NCBI GenBank assembly: GCA_963281255.1
Contig: OY725501.1
Coordinates: forward strand, 2,705,674 to 2,769,673
Length of the DNA: 64,000 bases
Reading direction: 5' to 3'
Source: Aphrocallistes beatrix
Lineage: Eukaryota; Porifera; Hexactinellida; Sceptrulophora; Aphrocallistidae
In this document: positions 1 to 11,685 of the stretch, in pieces
Numbering within the stretch: the stretch's first letter is position 1
How the letters are laid out: every line of letters begins with the position of its first letter
Translations under genes and position numbers: made by a program
Notes under the pieces: model-generated
Told to the model about the DNA's origin: nothing
Databases searched by the model: none
What the model saw: only the letters and a program-made list of their open reading frames with translations

Positions 1-450
1 GTCATATCCATTTTGGCATAACATAGAGAATCAATATTCTGTCAATAGCTTCATACAAACTAAACAGGAATAGGTTGGGCTTAGAGAAGGAATCGTAACT
101 TGTTATCGTGAACTAGGAGGATCTGTTGAGTTTGACTGGTGACTATCATTAATTATATGTAGTAATTGACAGTTTTATTAAAAATGTATTCTGACACTGA
201 CAGTCTCTGCATCTATACATATTATTATTTAACGTTGAATTGAGACCCAACCAACCCAAGGATTAATCGAAAAAAATAAACCCAGTTAAACCCGGGTCAG
301 CCAGTGAGCAAATTTGAAGATTATCTAATGAAGGTTGAATAAGTTATTGATAGGGACAAATTCCAGTAACGCTATCGGGCGGATATTTTCTTTTATTTTT
401 CAATTTATTAACATATTTATCCTTACCTTCCCTCTCAGTATTCATTATTC
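1..450. other. Left edge, no gene recognised
   Basis: AT-rich sequence without a convincing coding stretch. A pyrimidine-rich acceptor (ctctcag) ends at 438, just before the ATG at 451, so an upstream exon of the next gene may lie here or outside the window. Confidence 0.4.
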
Positions 451-1360
451 ATGGCTATTGCAATTAATTGGTAAGCTGAGCCTAAATTATGATAAAACAA
501 TGTTCTGAAAATGAAATTGATACTTCTACTTCTATATTTCCCCTAAAGGAAGGCACAACCTAAAGGAAGGCACAACAAACATTGAGGAATATAAAAAACT
601 TTCACATTTCTCTTATTTTAGGCAAACAACGATTCTATACATTATTCCAGCAATTTGTGTCTTTATATCATTTTCTCTCACTATCAGTGTGATGAAGCTA
701 ACAGTCGCTCAGTTGAAGTTCGTCGATGCGTGGGATCGAGTGAGAGCCTCCCATTACAGATGGCTCCTGGTATCCGTGTTACTTTGGCTGGCTTGCGTTA
801 TATTAGCATTTATTAGCTACACGACTTTATTCGTTCTCCCCATCATCTGCGTAATCACACTGGGCTACTTGCAACAGTTCTATTTGAATACAAAGAGGCT
901 GAGGAGGGCATTGATGCAGTATGCAAACGAAAGGTTAGCTCAATTCGGGCAAAATCGAGCTGAATTGTTACAATTGAAAAGATTCACGTTCACATCTTCA
1001 TTACTGACTCTAGGCTTGTTGTCTGTTGCCCTTAATAGCATCGCCAATGTGATGCTATTTATAGTTGTTTCTATCCTCTATTATGGAGAATGCTTCATTC
1101 CACTAATCTATCCAATCAGCTATACGCCACTTCTTTCCACCACACAACAGCAAGTCATTTTGTTCAAGTTCATTGAATATTTTACGATTGCCTCTGTCTT
1201 AGGCTACGCAGTGACAGCAAGCTCACTCCTAGTTCCGTTCTACATAGCCACATTCGTAATCATGTTTACCGGTCTCTATAAGAAGGTGCGTAAAGTGAAG
1301 ACGAGATTCAGCTATGAATCTCTTGATGAAAACCTGATAAGCCGAACCAGTAAGCAATAG
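451..1360 (+). CDS. Multi-pass membrane protein, family not recognised
   Basis: Proposed model: exon 1 at 451-470 (ATG to a gtaagc donor) and exon 2 at 622-1360 (after tattttag), in phase, giving 252 residues. The joined start reads MAIAINWQTTILYIIPAICV, so the first membrane segment spans the junction. Four or five more hydrophobic stretches follow: RWLLVSVLLWLACVILAFIS, an adjacent LFVLPIICVITLGYL, LLTLGLLSVALNSIANVMLF, and a long one near the C-terminus (FTIASVLGYAV to FVIMFTGLY). The tail is basic (KKVRKVKTRF) and probably cytosolic. A loop of about 40 residues rich in Arg, Gln and Leu separates the third and fourth segments. It could be the C-terminal part of a seven-pass receptor with earlier exons to the left, but no receptor signature was seen. 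The open frame and hydropathy are clear; the exon 1 assignment is inference. Confidence 0.5.
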
Positions 1361-2280
1361 GATGTTAGATAGCGATGTATAGACATCGAAATAATGCTAA
1401 CTAATAATAAGCAGTGCATGTTAATTATATACATCTACTTTAGTAGTAAAGAGTTGTATCTTATTTACATTATTTGCATTTTAATTAAAGTCTAGCATAA
1501 ACTTGTACAAGGGCGCATGTATGCATATTTACCAGAGCGAAGAGATAGGAAGCTTTATCTTTAACTTAATAGTATGAATTAAACTCCAATGAATAATATT
1601 GAGAAGAGATGCCTTATCTGCCTCTATGGTAGCAAAACCCAAGTTATCAATTAAAATTACTTGGCCGAAAATGTATATTCTTAATTATTAAAAGCTGACA
1701 ATAACACCATTGGATTTAGTATGCTATTATCATGTGAGATATGTTTTATACATGCCCTTATTATTTTAATTTGTAACGTATATCATAAAGACAGAATTAA
1801 GACTTCTCATTTAACAAAATTATTTATTACAATGGACATTTATTAATAAAATATATTTTCTCGCTTCAGTCTTGCCGACACTTTGTGTTCACCTTTTTAT
1901 GATATATGCTGTGGGCCGCGGGACGTGACCTGATTTTAAATTGAAAAATAACTCCTAAAACCAATATCTTCGCCCCACCACCTATTCTGTACTAACTGAG
2001 AACCGGATGAACAAACAAAGTTAGTTGGATAGAATTATGAATTAAGAACGTATTGTAGCCACCAAAATCTTACAAAATCTGCTGGCCCCCGTAATTGGAG
2101 GTTTTACTGTATACACATTAATCGAGTTTTAATAGTAAGGATATTTAAATATACCAACCGGACCAAAGTATTTCAACACTTGATATTATCTCCCTTAATT
2201 AATCAATTTAACTCCAGGCACCCAAAGGGCGCCTCCGGCGGACACAAAGTGTCTGCCAGGGATTTAGGCTGGGGGAGCGT
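1361..2280. other. Intergenic; fragments of dispersed repeats
   Basis: No gene seen. At 2093-2113 lies aattggaggttttactgta, the outer end of a pogo-like inverted repeat that recurs at 2888-2908. At 2123-2262 is a fragment of the R1 repeat described at 2905-3400, including its GC-rich end (gcgcctccggcggacac). Confidence 0.5.
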
Positions 2281-2887
2281 AGGGAACACTTTTGGGACTG
2301 CTGAAAAGTGTTCCTAATATGGAGGTGTTCCTGGATAAGAGGTCTGCCTTTTAGGGGCCTGTCATAAACTTTATGCGGTGTATGAATGTTTGTTTGTACA
2401 CGTTTAACAAATCTGTATTATTAAATGTAATAAGTAGTCCAATTGATTAAACTTTGAAAAAGTCAGTGAGACATTTCTGAGACATGTGGCAACGCTTTTC
2501 TACAATATGTCCATAAACAACACTCTCAGTATTGATGATTGACCCGAGGACACTAGGATTGTGAATCGCATATAACTTGAGCACCTCTATAGCACTGATA
2601 ACGTCCTTGTCAGACGGCACTGAAGGTTACGGTAAGTCCTGAGAAGTCTCATCTAGTGTGATGTCCTGATCATTGATACATGAGTGAAGTTCAGCTTCCC
2701 AGTCAGTTGATTCCGAAGTATGAACCTGGTTCCCACTGTCAATGTTCACATACTCCTCGGTGTTACAGGACTCTGTCTCGGTAATTACACCGCATAAAGT
2801 TTATGACAGGCCCCTAAAAGGCAGACCTCTTATTAAGGAACACCTCCATAATAGGAACACTTTTCAGCAGTCCCAAAAGTGTTCCCT
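2281..2887. mobile_element. Foldback element with 102-bp inverted arms
   Basis: 2281-2382 and 2786-2887 are inverted copies of each other with only a few differences, separated by about 400 bp of unrelated sequence. The arms start agggaacacttttgggactg and end near tttatgcggtgta. Each arm carries its own small palindrome (aacacttttgggactgctgaaaagtgtt). The right arm continues into a pogo-like end (aattggaggttttactgta) that the left side lacks, so the left end was probably cut off. There is no transposase in the middle; this is a non-autonomous element. Confidence 0.65.
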
Positions 2888-2904
2888 AATTGGAGGTTTT
2901 ACTG

Positions 2905-3400
2905 TATATATATATATATATATATATATGTAACGAATTGGTTGAAGAAACTGCCAGACACAGAAAGCTGATTTTTTTGTATGTGGGAGTCTTTTGGCTA
3001 TGGCTCCAATAAGTTCTGAGCTCAGACGAAAATATCGACTCATCATGGAATTATGACGTCATTGTCACCTTTTTTAGAATTAGAAATTTTAGTTTTTCGA
3101 CCATAACTCAATCATCTCAAATATGATTCAACTATAATAAAAAAATGATGACTCATCACTCTGTTATGACGTCATCATTACGCATCAAAATTTAAAAAAT
3201 TGACAAATTTGTCGATTTTTCGTGCGATATCGATTATAACAGTAGGACAGATATATTTAGAGATGTTATCTCCCTAATAATTAACAATGTGACCCCAGGC
3301 GCCCAAAGGGCGCCTCCGGTGGACACAAAGTGTCCGCCAGCCGCGCAGCGCAAGCAAGCGAAGCGGCTTGTATATATTAATCGAGTTTTAATAGTAAAAA
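2905..3400. repeat. Dispersed repeat R1, copy 1
   Basis: Begins in a (TA)n run at 2904-2929, contains two TGACGTCA palindromes (near 3053 and 3167), and ends in a GC-rich hairpin (ggtggacac aaa gtgtccgcc) followed by agccgcgcagcgcaagcaag. Copy 2 lies at 16475-17030 with the same order of parts, a truncated copy at 59066-59353, and end-only fragments at 2213-2262, 10083-10155 (inverted) and 53666-53705. No coding capacity seen. Confidence 0.7.
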
Positions 3401-4075
3401 TTTGTATTCGTTTAAAAATAAGAGCAAAATATAATTAGTTCCCTCCAGTGTATACTCTTTAAAATCCTGGATTAATCGCTGAGATGTATTATATTGATGC
3501 AATAATTTTCTGACTAATCAATATTTATGTTACATATTTTTCCAAATTCAATATAGTCCATACATGGCAGATCAATTTCATAGAACTAAACATCCTAAAA
3601 ACAATCTCATACCACTCATCCCTGAGTACGAGTTTGAACACCTCGTTTTGGAGAGTACGGACATGAACTCGGGAAGTTATATCAGCCTCGAGGTATTGCT
3701 ATTCTCGACCTCACGAAGTTAGTATGTATCTCTATGAACTGCAACTACGATCTCCAAATATTCTCATACTAACTCTTCTTTGTAAATGTTTGTATTGTTT
3801 GCTATTCCTGCATTGTAGTTATTCGAGTATGGATATTTGTACAGATTCAATTCATTTATTTTAATATATACTACACGTATATTTCATCTACAGGGGGAGG
3901 ATATCTCAAAGAGTGGGGGCATCAGAAGAGTAAAATGTGTAGGATTTTGCATTTGAAGTACACATTTTAAAGGCTAAACTGCTTATCTAGAAAATTAGCT
4001 TCCCATTTCAAAAATATACTTAGATGTATTTAAAATTGATTTATTTTCCAACTTCATTATTAAATATTCAGGATA
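3401..4075. other. Intergenic, nothing recognised
   Basis: AT-rich with no repeat or gene recognised. It ends in an acceptor-like tattcag at 4071, five bases before the dipeptidase ATG, which may close a 5' untranslated intron. Confidence 0.4.
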
Positions 4076-5687
4076 ATGCAAATTCGCGAATCTGAAAATA
4101 ATGAAGGTAAGATTTCAGAAGCGAAGTTAGTGATCAGAAGAGTAGTAGAAGGAGCTCGGGAGCGGTTGAGGGTAGCGAGCAATGAAATCTGGATGAACCC
4201 AGAAACCTTGATGGAAGAGGTAAAGGCGCACGCAATCCTTACACAATTCTTGGAGAAAGAAGGTTTTGCTGTGGAGAAGTCGTTCGTTCTGAAAACTGCA
4301 TTCAGAGCGACCTTCTCGACCCCGTCCATTCAGAACGACCCTACTGCTATCCATGCGTGCGTGATATGTGAGTATGATGCCTTACCAGAAATAGGACATG
4401 CGTGCGGACACAATCTGATAGCAGAATCGGGTCTGGCTGCAGCTATAGGCATCAAAGCTGTGATGGAAACCAATCCCGATCTCAGACTCAAGCTCATCGT
4501 CATGGGTAGGTTGCCCCTAAAGAGATAGATTTTATCTCAAAAGATACTCGGAATATTGCATATAGCAAATGTATACATACAATTCCATCAAAGGTACTCC
4601 GGCCGAGGAAGGAGGCGGTGGGAAGATCCATCTGATCAGAGCGGGCGCGTTCAAGAATGTAGACTTTGCAATGATGGTGCATCCAAGCAAAAGTAATATA
4701 ATATATCCCAATGTCCTGAGTATAGAACGGTGGAAGATTAACTACAAAGGTAAAGCAGCACATGCAGCGGCCTTTCCTTGGGAAGGAGTCAATGCATTGG
4801 ACGCTGCAGTCAACGCTTACACCGCTGTGTCACACATGCGCCAGCAGCTCAAGCCTAGCTGGAGAGTTCATGGGATTATCACAGATGGAGGAGTAAAGGC
4901 GAATATCATTCCTGAATGTTCTCAGCTCAGTTACATGCTACGTGCGCCGAATAACAAACAGCTGGAGGAACTCAAAAGGAAGATGAAAGGCTGTTTTGAG
5001 GTAATTAGATTTTTCGTTAGTGAGAGAAAATCTAAACTCCCTTTACTGTCAGCGTTAAAATTCACCACAGCATGATTCGAAGTGATTTCTACATTGCTTC
5101 TAGCTCTACTAATATATAAGAAACATTAGGAACAAATTTGGAGAGACACCGGCACTCGTTTGCGGGTCACAAACTCGCAATGAGGTAACAGAAGTTAAAC
5201 TTGTCTGTATAAAGTTCTATTCTTAATATTCCTCAGAATTATCGTATTGCTCCTGTTGTTATTGCCGATGTCTCTACAGGCAGCAGCTCTAGCAACTGGT
5301 TGCACGGTGGAGATAGACACAGCAGGAGATATACCGTATAGCAATATGAAGACGAATTGCATCATGTCAGAACTGTATAGGAATAACGCGGAAGAGTTGG
5401 GTGTCAAGCATCAAGATAGGAATGCAGATAAGGAGACGTCTGGTGCATCTACAGATATGGGGAATGTGTCCTATGAGGTCCCCAGCATACATCCTATATA
5501 CGCTATTAATACTGACTTCTCCCCTCATTCTAGCGGATTCACTGCTGCCGCAAATACAGCAGAAGCACACGAGTCAACTCTGAAGGCGGCTATCTCCATG
5601 GCGTGTACGGTGATAGATATTGCCTCCACTAAGGGAATGGTGGAGAGAATGAAACAAGAGTTCATGAATGCAGAAGATAGTCTATAG
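4076..5687 (+). CDS. PM20D2: Peptidase M20 domain-containing protein 2-like dipeptidase
   Basis: Three exons: 4076-4505, 4594-5000 and 5280-5687, joined in phase by gtaggt and gtaatt donors. They give 414 residues, close to the roughly 436 of the human protein. M20 metallopeptidase motifs are intact: the metal-site segment EYDALPEIGHACGHN (about 99-113), TPAEEGGGGK spanning the first junction (about 145-154, with the Glu-Glu pair), and the dimerisation-domain segment GKAAHAAAFPWEGVNALDA. The C-terminal part carries SGASTDMGNVSYEVPSIHP and FTAAANTAEAH, typical of the PM20D2 branch. Vertebrate PM20D2 hydrolyses dipeptides such as beta-alanyl-lysine in the cytosol and is thought to clear side products of carnosine synthase; transfer of that substrate here is inference. 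No signal peptide is seen. An acceptor-like site just before the ATG leaves the true 5' end open. Confidence 0.88.
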
Positions 5688-7676
5688 GAACACTTGTACA
5701 CGTATTTATTCAAACATTTCCAATAGTACCTTTAGTATATAAGGAACAATCCTAGCCTTTTTATGTGTTTTCTACGATTTTTTATGAAAATGATTGTTTT
5801 AAATAGGAAAATAATGTTTGAAAGAGTGGGGGCGGCATCAGAAGAGTAAAATGTGCAGGATTTTGCATTTGAAGCAGCACAAATCTTAATAATAAATTTA
5901 AGAAGATTTTTTAGATCGATTTATCAAATTATAACCTCCGAACTCGACTTAAATAGTTTTTGTTCTTACCGCGTAAATAATTTTCCAAAAGATAGGAATA
6001 AATACCAAGACGGACCCATTTTTCTAATCACAAATTTGAAAAACAAAACAAATAATAGTGGAAATACTTAATATATGCTTAAACCTCTGATAAAAATAAT
6101 AACTTTTTTATTTAAAAGGGAAATCAAAACTTTTACTGGGTGTTAAGAACTTTACGCTCACTAATTTTGCCTACATTTACAAGCACGTAATATTAATTCA
6201 AATTAGAATTTTAAATTATTTTACTAGTTATAGTGTTAGGATTCAACTCAATATTGCATCGTGTTTTGTTTTTGTTAGTGAACGACCGAAATTGATTTTG
6301 CTAAAATTTCGGTTTTGGTTTCGGTGGTTTTACCGAAATCGTGCCAATATTGTAATACGAAACCACCTTTCAGTGCCGTTTCCCAATATTTAATTTGCGA
6401 AGTATACTTATTGGCCTCATAATTCAGTTATTTATGAGTAATGCAATTCACAATCAGTCAATATTAACAATCTTACAAGCTTTGATTATTTAGCATCTTT
6501 AATGAGAAAAAAACAACATAATTTATCCCACGTAAATTGATTTATAACCAAACTGTATAAACAATTCCTAGTTGGACTACTAAGTTCTATATCAAGGCCG
6601 TAGGCACCAGGTTTGAAGTGGTCCGGTTGAAACCGGGCCAACCGTACCGCTGGCTCCCTGTGTATACATATGTTGAGCACCAGAGGTATTCAAACTGGGG
6701 TACGCTAGGCTTCTAATGGTGGTACGCCGGCTCTAGTGTACGCATTTCTAGTATGTTGGAAGTAGTTGGATTTCAAATGTTAATGTATTAAAATATTCAA
6801 TTTTCGTAATGAATCGGAAAGTGTTTTAGGAACTATAGGATCGGTATAGGCCCGTCGAGATATTATATGTTAAGGTCGTGGAAAATAAATTACTTATTTA
6901 TCATCCCTGATTTTTATCCACCACCCAGAAAACTTATTGGGTATTTAGGTATACTAACAAAAAGATTAACTTACACTCGGCCATCTAAATAATTAAAATT
7001 ATTTATGGAAAAATTATGAACGAATAAATTATGAGAAAGTGTAGTTTTACTTTGTTTAATATATGGTAAGGATATTATATCTGGATTTACAAAGCCATTA
7101 TAATGCGATTATGTACTTGTACGTAGTATACAGATAAGATCACTTATTGAACTACCAGGAGACCAAAAAATGTGATAATAGAGATTTCATCTTAAAAGCG
7201 AGCTCGTCTCAATACAAATCCTATATAAACAATGAAATTCGGACCAGGGAAGGTAGTTCACAATGAGCACATGTTTACATTAAGCGATGTTATTGAATAG
7301 ATTCACACCAAAGTCACCAATTGAATGTTTTTTAATTCAGCACATTGATCTGGACCCCTAGGATTTACTCTAATCCCAATGGAAATGCACCTGATTTGCA
7401 AACTCTACCCCAATCACTTGAGGTCCCCAAATTGATGGCACAGCTAACTGAGCAAAACAGTATACTGAATTTGTAGATTGTAACAATGATATAAAATATT
7501 GAAATAATTCATTCGAAATTAATAAATTGCTCCAGGCCTCGAAAATATAGTAAGGTGGAGATTGTAAAAAATAATAGAAACTATTTTTTAAAAAATATAA
7601 CTATTTTTTAGGCTAAATCTAACTAAACATGTAAACTAGCTACACAGCTAAAGCTAAACGTATTGAGTAGGGGTAG
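5688..7676. other. Intergenic, no gene recognised
   Basis: AT-rich. At about 5822-5860 a stretch (gagtgggggcatcagaagag) repeats one at 3911-3930 upstream of the dipeptidase, so the gene is bracketed by copies of a short dispersed sequence. Near 6687 there is a single hAT-like end (cagaggtattcaaactgggg) with no partner seen. Confidence 0.4.
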
Positions 7677-10025
7677 TTAGAAAAAGAATAAGGAAAGTAG
7701 AAGAGAGAGAGTTAGGTAACTAGCATGTATACTAGCCGCAGAACTAGGTATGAATTCCAACTTCTCATAGAATTCAGTCGTTTCCATACGGAAATTTCCA
7801 CACTGCTGCAAGTTAACTGGAGGTGGATTCTGTCGTTCTGAAGCCTCATTTATAATCAATGACATCCCTTCTAGCATATGTCCGAGGACATGACAGTGCA
7901 ATAACCAAGACCCGGGATTGTTGGAAACAAATCGAATTACGACATAGCCGAATGTTGGAATGATGACGGTGTCTTTCCTTGGAGTTTTCGAGCTCAAACT
8001 TATCTGAGGAGCAATTCCACCAGTCCAGCTTGGTTGAGTACATTGCTGAGGCAGGCAATTAGTGTCTGTGCAAGATTGATCCGAACAAAATATTTCAGAA
8101 TTCTGAGTATCGGTGAATCCTGTAGTATTCGAATAAGTGGGATAACCAACTTTAACGACATAGAAATGATGACCGTGCAAATGAACTGGGTGTGAAAACG
8201 GGATCATTCCACGTGAACTCAGTACAATATCAATTGTTTTGTCATAACCGACCTCTACGATGTGTGTACAAATACAATGCAAGTCAAAAGGGTTACATTT
8301 TGTATCTCGGTCACAAATGACTGCTTGCTTGCTAAATTCCTCCGGCTGTGTCAGTAATGGCACTGGAGGAGAGACGAATTGACGGCCATTTATAGCACTC
8401 GTAGCTGTTTCGGATTCGAAATTAAAATTGAAAAAGAAAGTGTAATCAGCAGTTTGACTCGGTAGCTCTGATGCGGGAGTTTCAATCAATAGCTTGAATG
8501 CACCGACATTAACACACTCTGTATAATATGATGGGTGAAAATACTCAAATGGACAATTCACAACTCGACAAATACTGGGATTTGAGCACACTCTTTGTTG
8601 AGAAGCACGACTGACAGCTTCATAATCACTTGATGCAATTCCTCCATCTCCAGGAGCTGTTTTATAGTGGAGTATAGCCTCGGTTCCAAAGCCTAGGTTT
8701 TCATAAGGAGGATTGCCGTTGGTAATGTTACTGTCAATTGTTTCTAGCCAAATGAGGTAGTTTCCAATGGTCTGGTTAGCTGTGAGTAGAAAATCATAGC
8801 GTTCTCCCGAATGGAACATGATATAGTCTACATTACGAATTGGTTCAATAAAGTAACCGTCTGTGGCTACTACAGTGAGCTTGTGCCCGTCAATAGATAG
8901 CCGATAAATAGATTCCTTTTGAGCACCGATAATACGGAAACGATAGGTTTTGGAGTATTCTACTGTGAATTGAGATAGTCGTGATTGGATATATGGCACA
9001 GATGGATGCCTTCCACGCCCGTTTATTAGGTGAGAATGAATCGGGAAGAATGAAGAGAATGACCTTTCATAGCTATTGATTGGAGCATACAAATCGTGGA
9101 TGCCAGGAATTGGAACTATTCCAAGAGGAGTATCTGGATAAAATATAGTTTTAGCATTTTGCAATATGAATTCTTCATGTGCTGACCTACTAGCCCAGTC
9201 ATTTGCTATTATTGTATGGATATTGGGCAGGTCTTCGAAAGGGCCAATCCCGAAATTTAAACTCAGTTCAGACATTACTTTGTTAGTAGTTTGAGCATTT
9301 TCTCGAATTATTAATGAACCGAAAAGTCCATCTCCTCTCTGGGCACCAGTGTGAGAATGATACCAGAAGGTTCCAGCTGGAACTGCTTTGAAAATGTACT
9401 GAAAACTTGTCAATGGATTTATATGGCATTGAGTTATGCCACCAACACCATCCATCCAAGGTGTATTGAACTGCGGCATGCCATGCCAGTGAATGGAAGT
9501 TCCCTCTTGAGTGAGATTGTTATGGACATTCACAATTACCGTTGCTCCTTCATCAACAATTAAATGTGGCCCAGGCAATTGCCCATTTACGCCTATAATC
9601 AACCTAAACGAGAGACTATTCGTCCAGTTTGGTACAGTACAGTTATAATCTTCATTATTCTCGAAATCGCGACATTTCTGTGGAAGAAAGGTCGGAACTG
9701 GAACTGCATGACCACTCGAATTGATATTAAAAATGACTCCATGAGACCCACGAATCAATGTCCGTTTATCTCCTAGTATTTCGTAACTAGTGAAAGAGTG
9801 GAGTTCATCAATATCCAGTGAGAATTGGCATTCATCATAATCTGACTCGCACTCACAAGTTGGGTTTCCCCATTTACAATCTACTACACAGCGAGATTTT
9901 TGATTGTCCGCGATAAAATTAGATTCACATCTAGCTTCACATTGTTGAATAATGCAAAGGAGAACCGTTATGGATAGAACGATAGATTTGAATCTTGACA
10001 GAATATTCTTAGTGTCGTTCCACAT
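7677..10025 (-). CDS. Multicopper oxidase, laccase-like, probably GPI-anchored
   Basis: Single exon, 782 residues. An N-terminal signal peptide (about 1-31, SIVLSITVLLCIIQQCEA) is followed by a Cys-rich stretch (33-66) and three cupredoxin domains. All four copper motifs are present: HWHG at 179-182, WYHSH at 221-225, HPVHLHGHHF at about 612-621, and HCHVLGHMLEGM ending at 721. The His-Cys-His, the following His and the terminal Met give type 1 copper ligands with an axial methionine. The protein ends in a small-residue stretch plus a hydrophobic tail (TLSLLLSLFFF) with no basic residue after it, which suggests a GPI anchor. Family members oxidise phenols, catechols or metal ions with reduction of oxygen to water, outside the cell; the substrate here is unknown. 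A tatatag site 15 bases upstream of the ATG could be the acceptor of a 5' untranslated intron. Confidence 0.9.
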   Translation of the reverse strand: MWNDTKNILSRFKSIVLSITVLLCIIQQCEARCESNFIADNQKSRCVVDCKWGNPTCECESDYDECQFSLDIDELHSFTSYEILGDKRTLIRGSHGVIFNINSSGHAVPVPTFLPQKCRDFENNEDYNCTVPNWTNSLSFRLIIGVNGQLPGPHLIVDEGATVIVNVHNNLTQEGTSIHWHGMPQFNTPWMDGVGGITQCHINPLTSFQYIFKAVPAGTFWYHSHTGAQRGDGLFGSLIIRENAQTTNKVMSELSLNFGIGPFEDLPNIHTIIANDWASRSAHEEFILQNAKTIFYPDTPLGIVPIPGIHDLYAPINSYERSFSSFFPIHSHLINGRGRHPSVPYIQSRLSQFTVEYSKTYRFRIIGAQKESIYRLSIDGHKLTVVATDGYFIEPIRNVDYIMFHSGERYDFLLTANQTIGNYLIWLETIDSNITNGNPPYENLGFGTEAILHYKTAPGDGGIASSDYEAVSRASQQRVCSNPSICRVVNCPFEYFHPSYYTECVNVGAFKLLIETPASELPSQTADYTFFFNFNFESETATSAINGRQFVSPPVPLLTQPEEFSKQAVICDRDTKCNPFDLHCICTHIVEVGYDKTIDIVLSSRGMIPFSHPVHLHGHHFYVVKVGYPTYSNTTGFTDTQNSEIFCSDQSCTDTNCLPQQCTQPSWTGGIAPQISLSSKTPRKDTVIIPTFGYVVIRFVSNNPGSWLLHCHVLGHMLEGMSLIINEASERQNPPPVNLQQCGNFRMETTEFYEKLEFIPSSAASIHASYLTLSLLLSLFFF

Positions 10026-10082
10026 TTTACTCTCTCCGTTCCTATATAAAATACATTCAATATATTCTTAAGTTTATTTAAT

Positions 10083-10155
10083 ACAAGCGCGCTTCGTTTG
10101 CTTACGCTGCGCGGCTTTCGGACACTGCATGTCCACAGAGTTATCCTACAGGCGC
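10083..10155 (-). repeat. R1 end fragment, inverted
   Basis: Read on the minus strand, this is the GC-rich hairpin end of R1 (ggacatgcagtgtccgaaag, then the gcgcagcgtaagcaaacgaag block and gcgcttgta), just upstream of the oxidase gene. The hairpin stem is partly degraded. Confidence 0.55.
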
Positions 10156-10689
10156 CTGGAGAAAAAAATTTCTAATTCTGTACTAATTTCTAATTTTGTA
10201 CTAAAAAAAGTCATTAATCCACAATGAATCATGAATTCAGAACTGGAGAAGAAAAAATGGGTCCATGATAAAAGGAATTTGAAATAATCTACACACCTAA
10301 AAACCCCATGCCAATACTAGTAGTAAGCTAGTTTCAAGCATATTTTTGAGATTTGTTTACTTTATGTATCTATTGTAAACAAAAGTAAACAAATAATAAT
10401 GTGACATCTGCGGTTATTTAAAGATAATAGTAAGTCGAAATTCTTTAATGGGAACACGAAATAACCGAACATATATTGTATCCCCTACAGGCGAAAATAC
10501 TTTACATATAAATCAGTACTATGTATATAAATGATTGCTTAAGGGGAGTACATACTATTTATCCTGATTGGAAAGTAAACATAATGATACTACATCTATG
10601 AGAGCTATTTATGTACAGACATATATTTACATATTGACGCAATTATATATATATTTATTTAATTAATTATCAATTATATTTATAATTAT

Positions 10690-11017
10690 CAGGGATGGTA
10701 GAAATGCTGTTAACAGAAGTTTTGCTGTGAACTGTTAATAGCAGTGAACAGCAAGACTTTCTTCCTCTAAAGATTCCAATTATAGCGAGATAGTTCCTAC
10801 TTTACTATGACTGTTAAAACAACGAATTAGTTTCTTTCAAAGTTCAATAAATATTTGCTGTTTACAGTTGTTAACAGCAAGTTAGTTGCGATGAAAATTC
10901 CTTCAAAAATTTAACATTGGACATTTGCATCAACGGAAATTGAAAACCTAAATTAAAATCGTAAATATGACTAGTTTTATATCAAAACACGTTTTCGGAT
11001 TGCTGTTTCCATCCCTG
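10690..11017. mobile_element. hAT-type MITE with 8-bp duplication ATAATTAT
   Basis: Starts CAGGGATGGTAG, ends TTTCCATCCCTG, and is flanked on both sides by ATAATTAT (10682-10689 and 11018-11025). Inside are several copies of a tgctgttaacag-like word, also seen at 62275-62470. No coding capacity. Confidence 0.8.
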
Positions 11018-11025
11018 ATAATTAT

Positions 11026-11685
11026 ACATTGATATATTTATGTACAATTATCAATTATATTTATTCAATCATAATTTTGTACATATCACAATGGACCGTT
11101 ATCGAATACGTATAATATTAAGTACAATTGTGCTAGAACTCATCCTAATTAATGATAAATGGAGTAGTATCGTTCTTCTTCACCTGGGTCATGCATGATA
11201 GTGTATAATTATAATTGTTGTGATGGAATTTATATAGTATGGAAAGTAAAACTACGTAATTACATACTTTGTTATTGCTAGTATTGATTTGATGCAAAAT
11301 GTATGAATTTCACGATGACTATATGTAGTACACGAATCTCCACATCCCCACGGCTTCAACAACACTTTCAAATCTTAATCGTTGTGTATTCGAATCAATG
11401 AAAAAGAATATTATAAAATATTAAAATTAAGCTCTCTCACAATCTCCAATCTCACACTTGCATTTGGTAATGGGTGTTAAACCCAGAACAATAGAAATCT
11501 ATTTGCAATACATAGTGTGAGATGAATAAATGATTTTAAAATCAAGTATGTGAAAACATGGTACGTGATAGAAAAAATCTGCAACTGTAGAAAGTGTTAA
11601 AATTTGCTCATGCATCTTATGTACCAAAATTTGATAGAGTTGCCATCATGAATTCTGTGTTTAATACCTTGTCTGGACCTTCAAA
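11026..11685. other. Intergenic, nothing recognised
   Basis: AT-rich sequence without a repeat or gene that I could support. Confidence 0.35.

Noticed and set aside
2904-2929. (TA)n run as a functional origin or promoter
   Set aside because: It recurs at 16478-16528 as the start of the dispersed R1 repeat and is better explained as part of that repeat.
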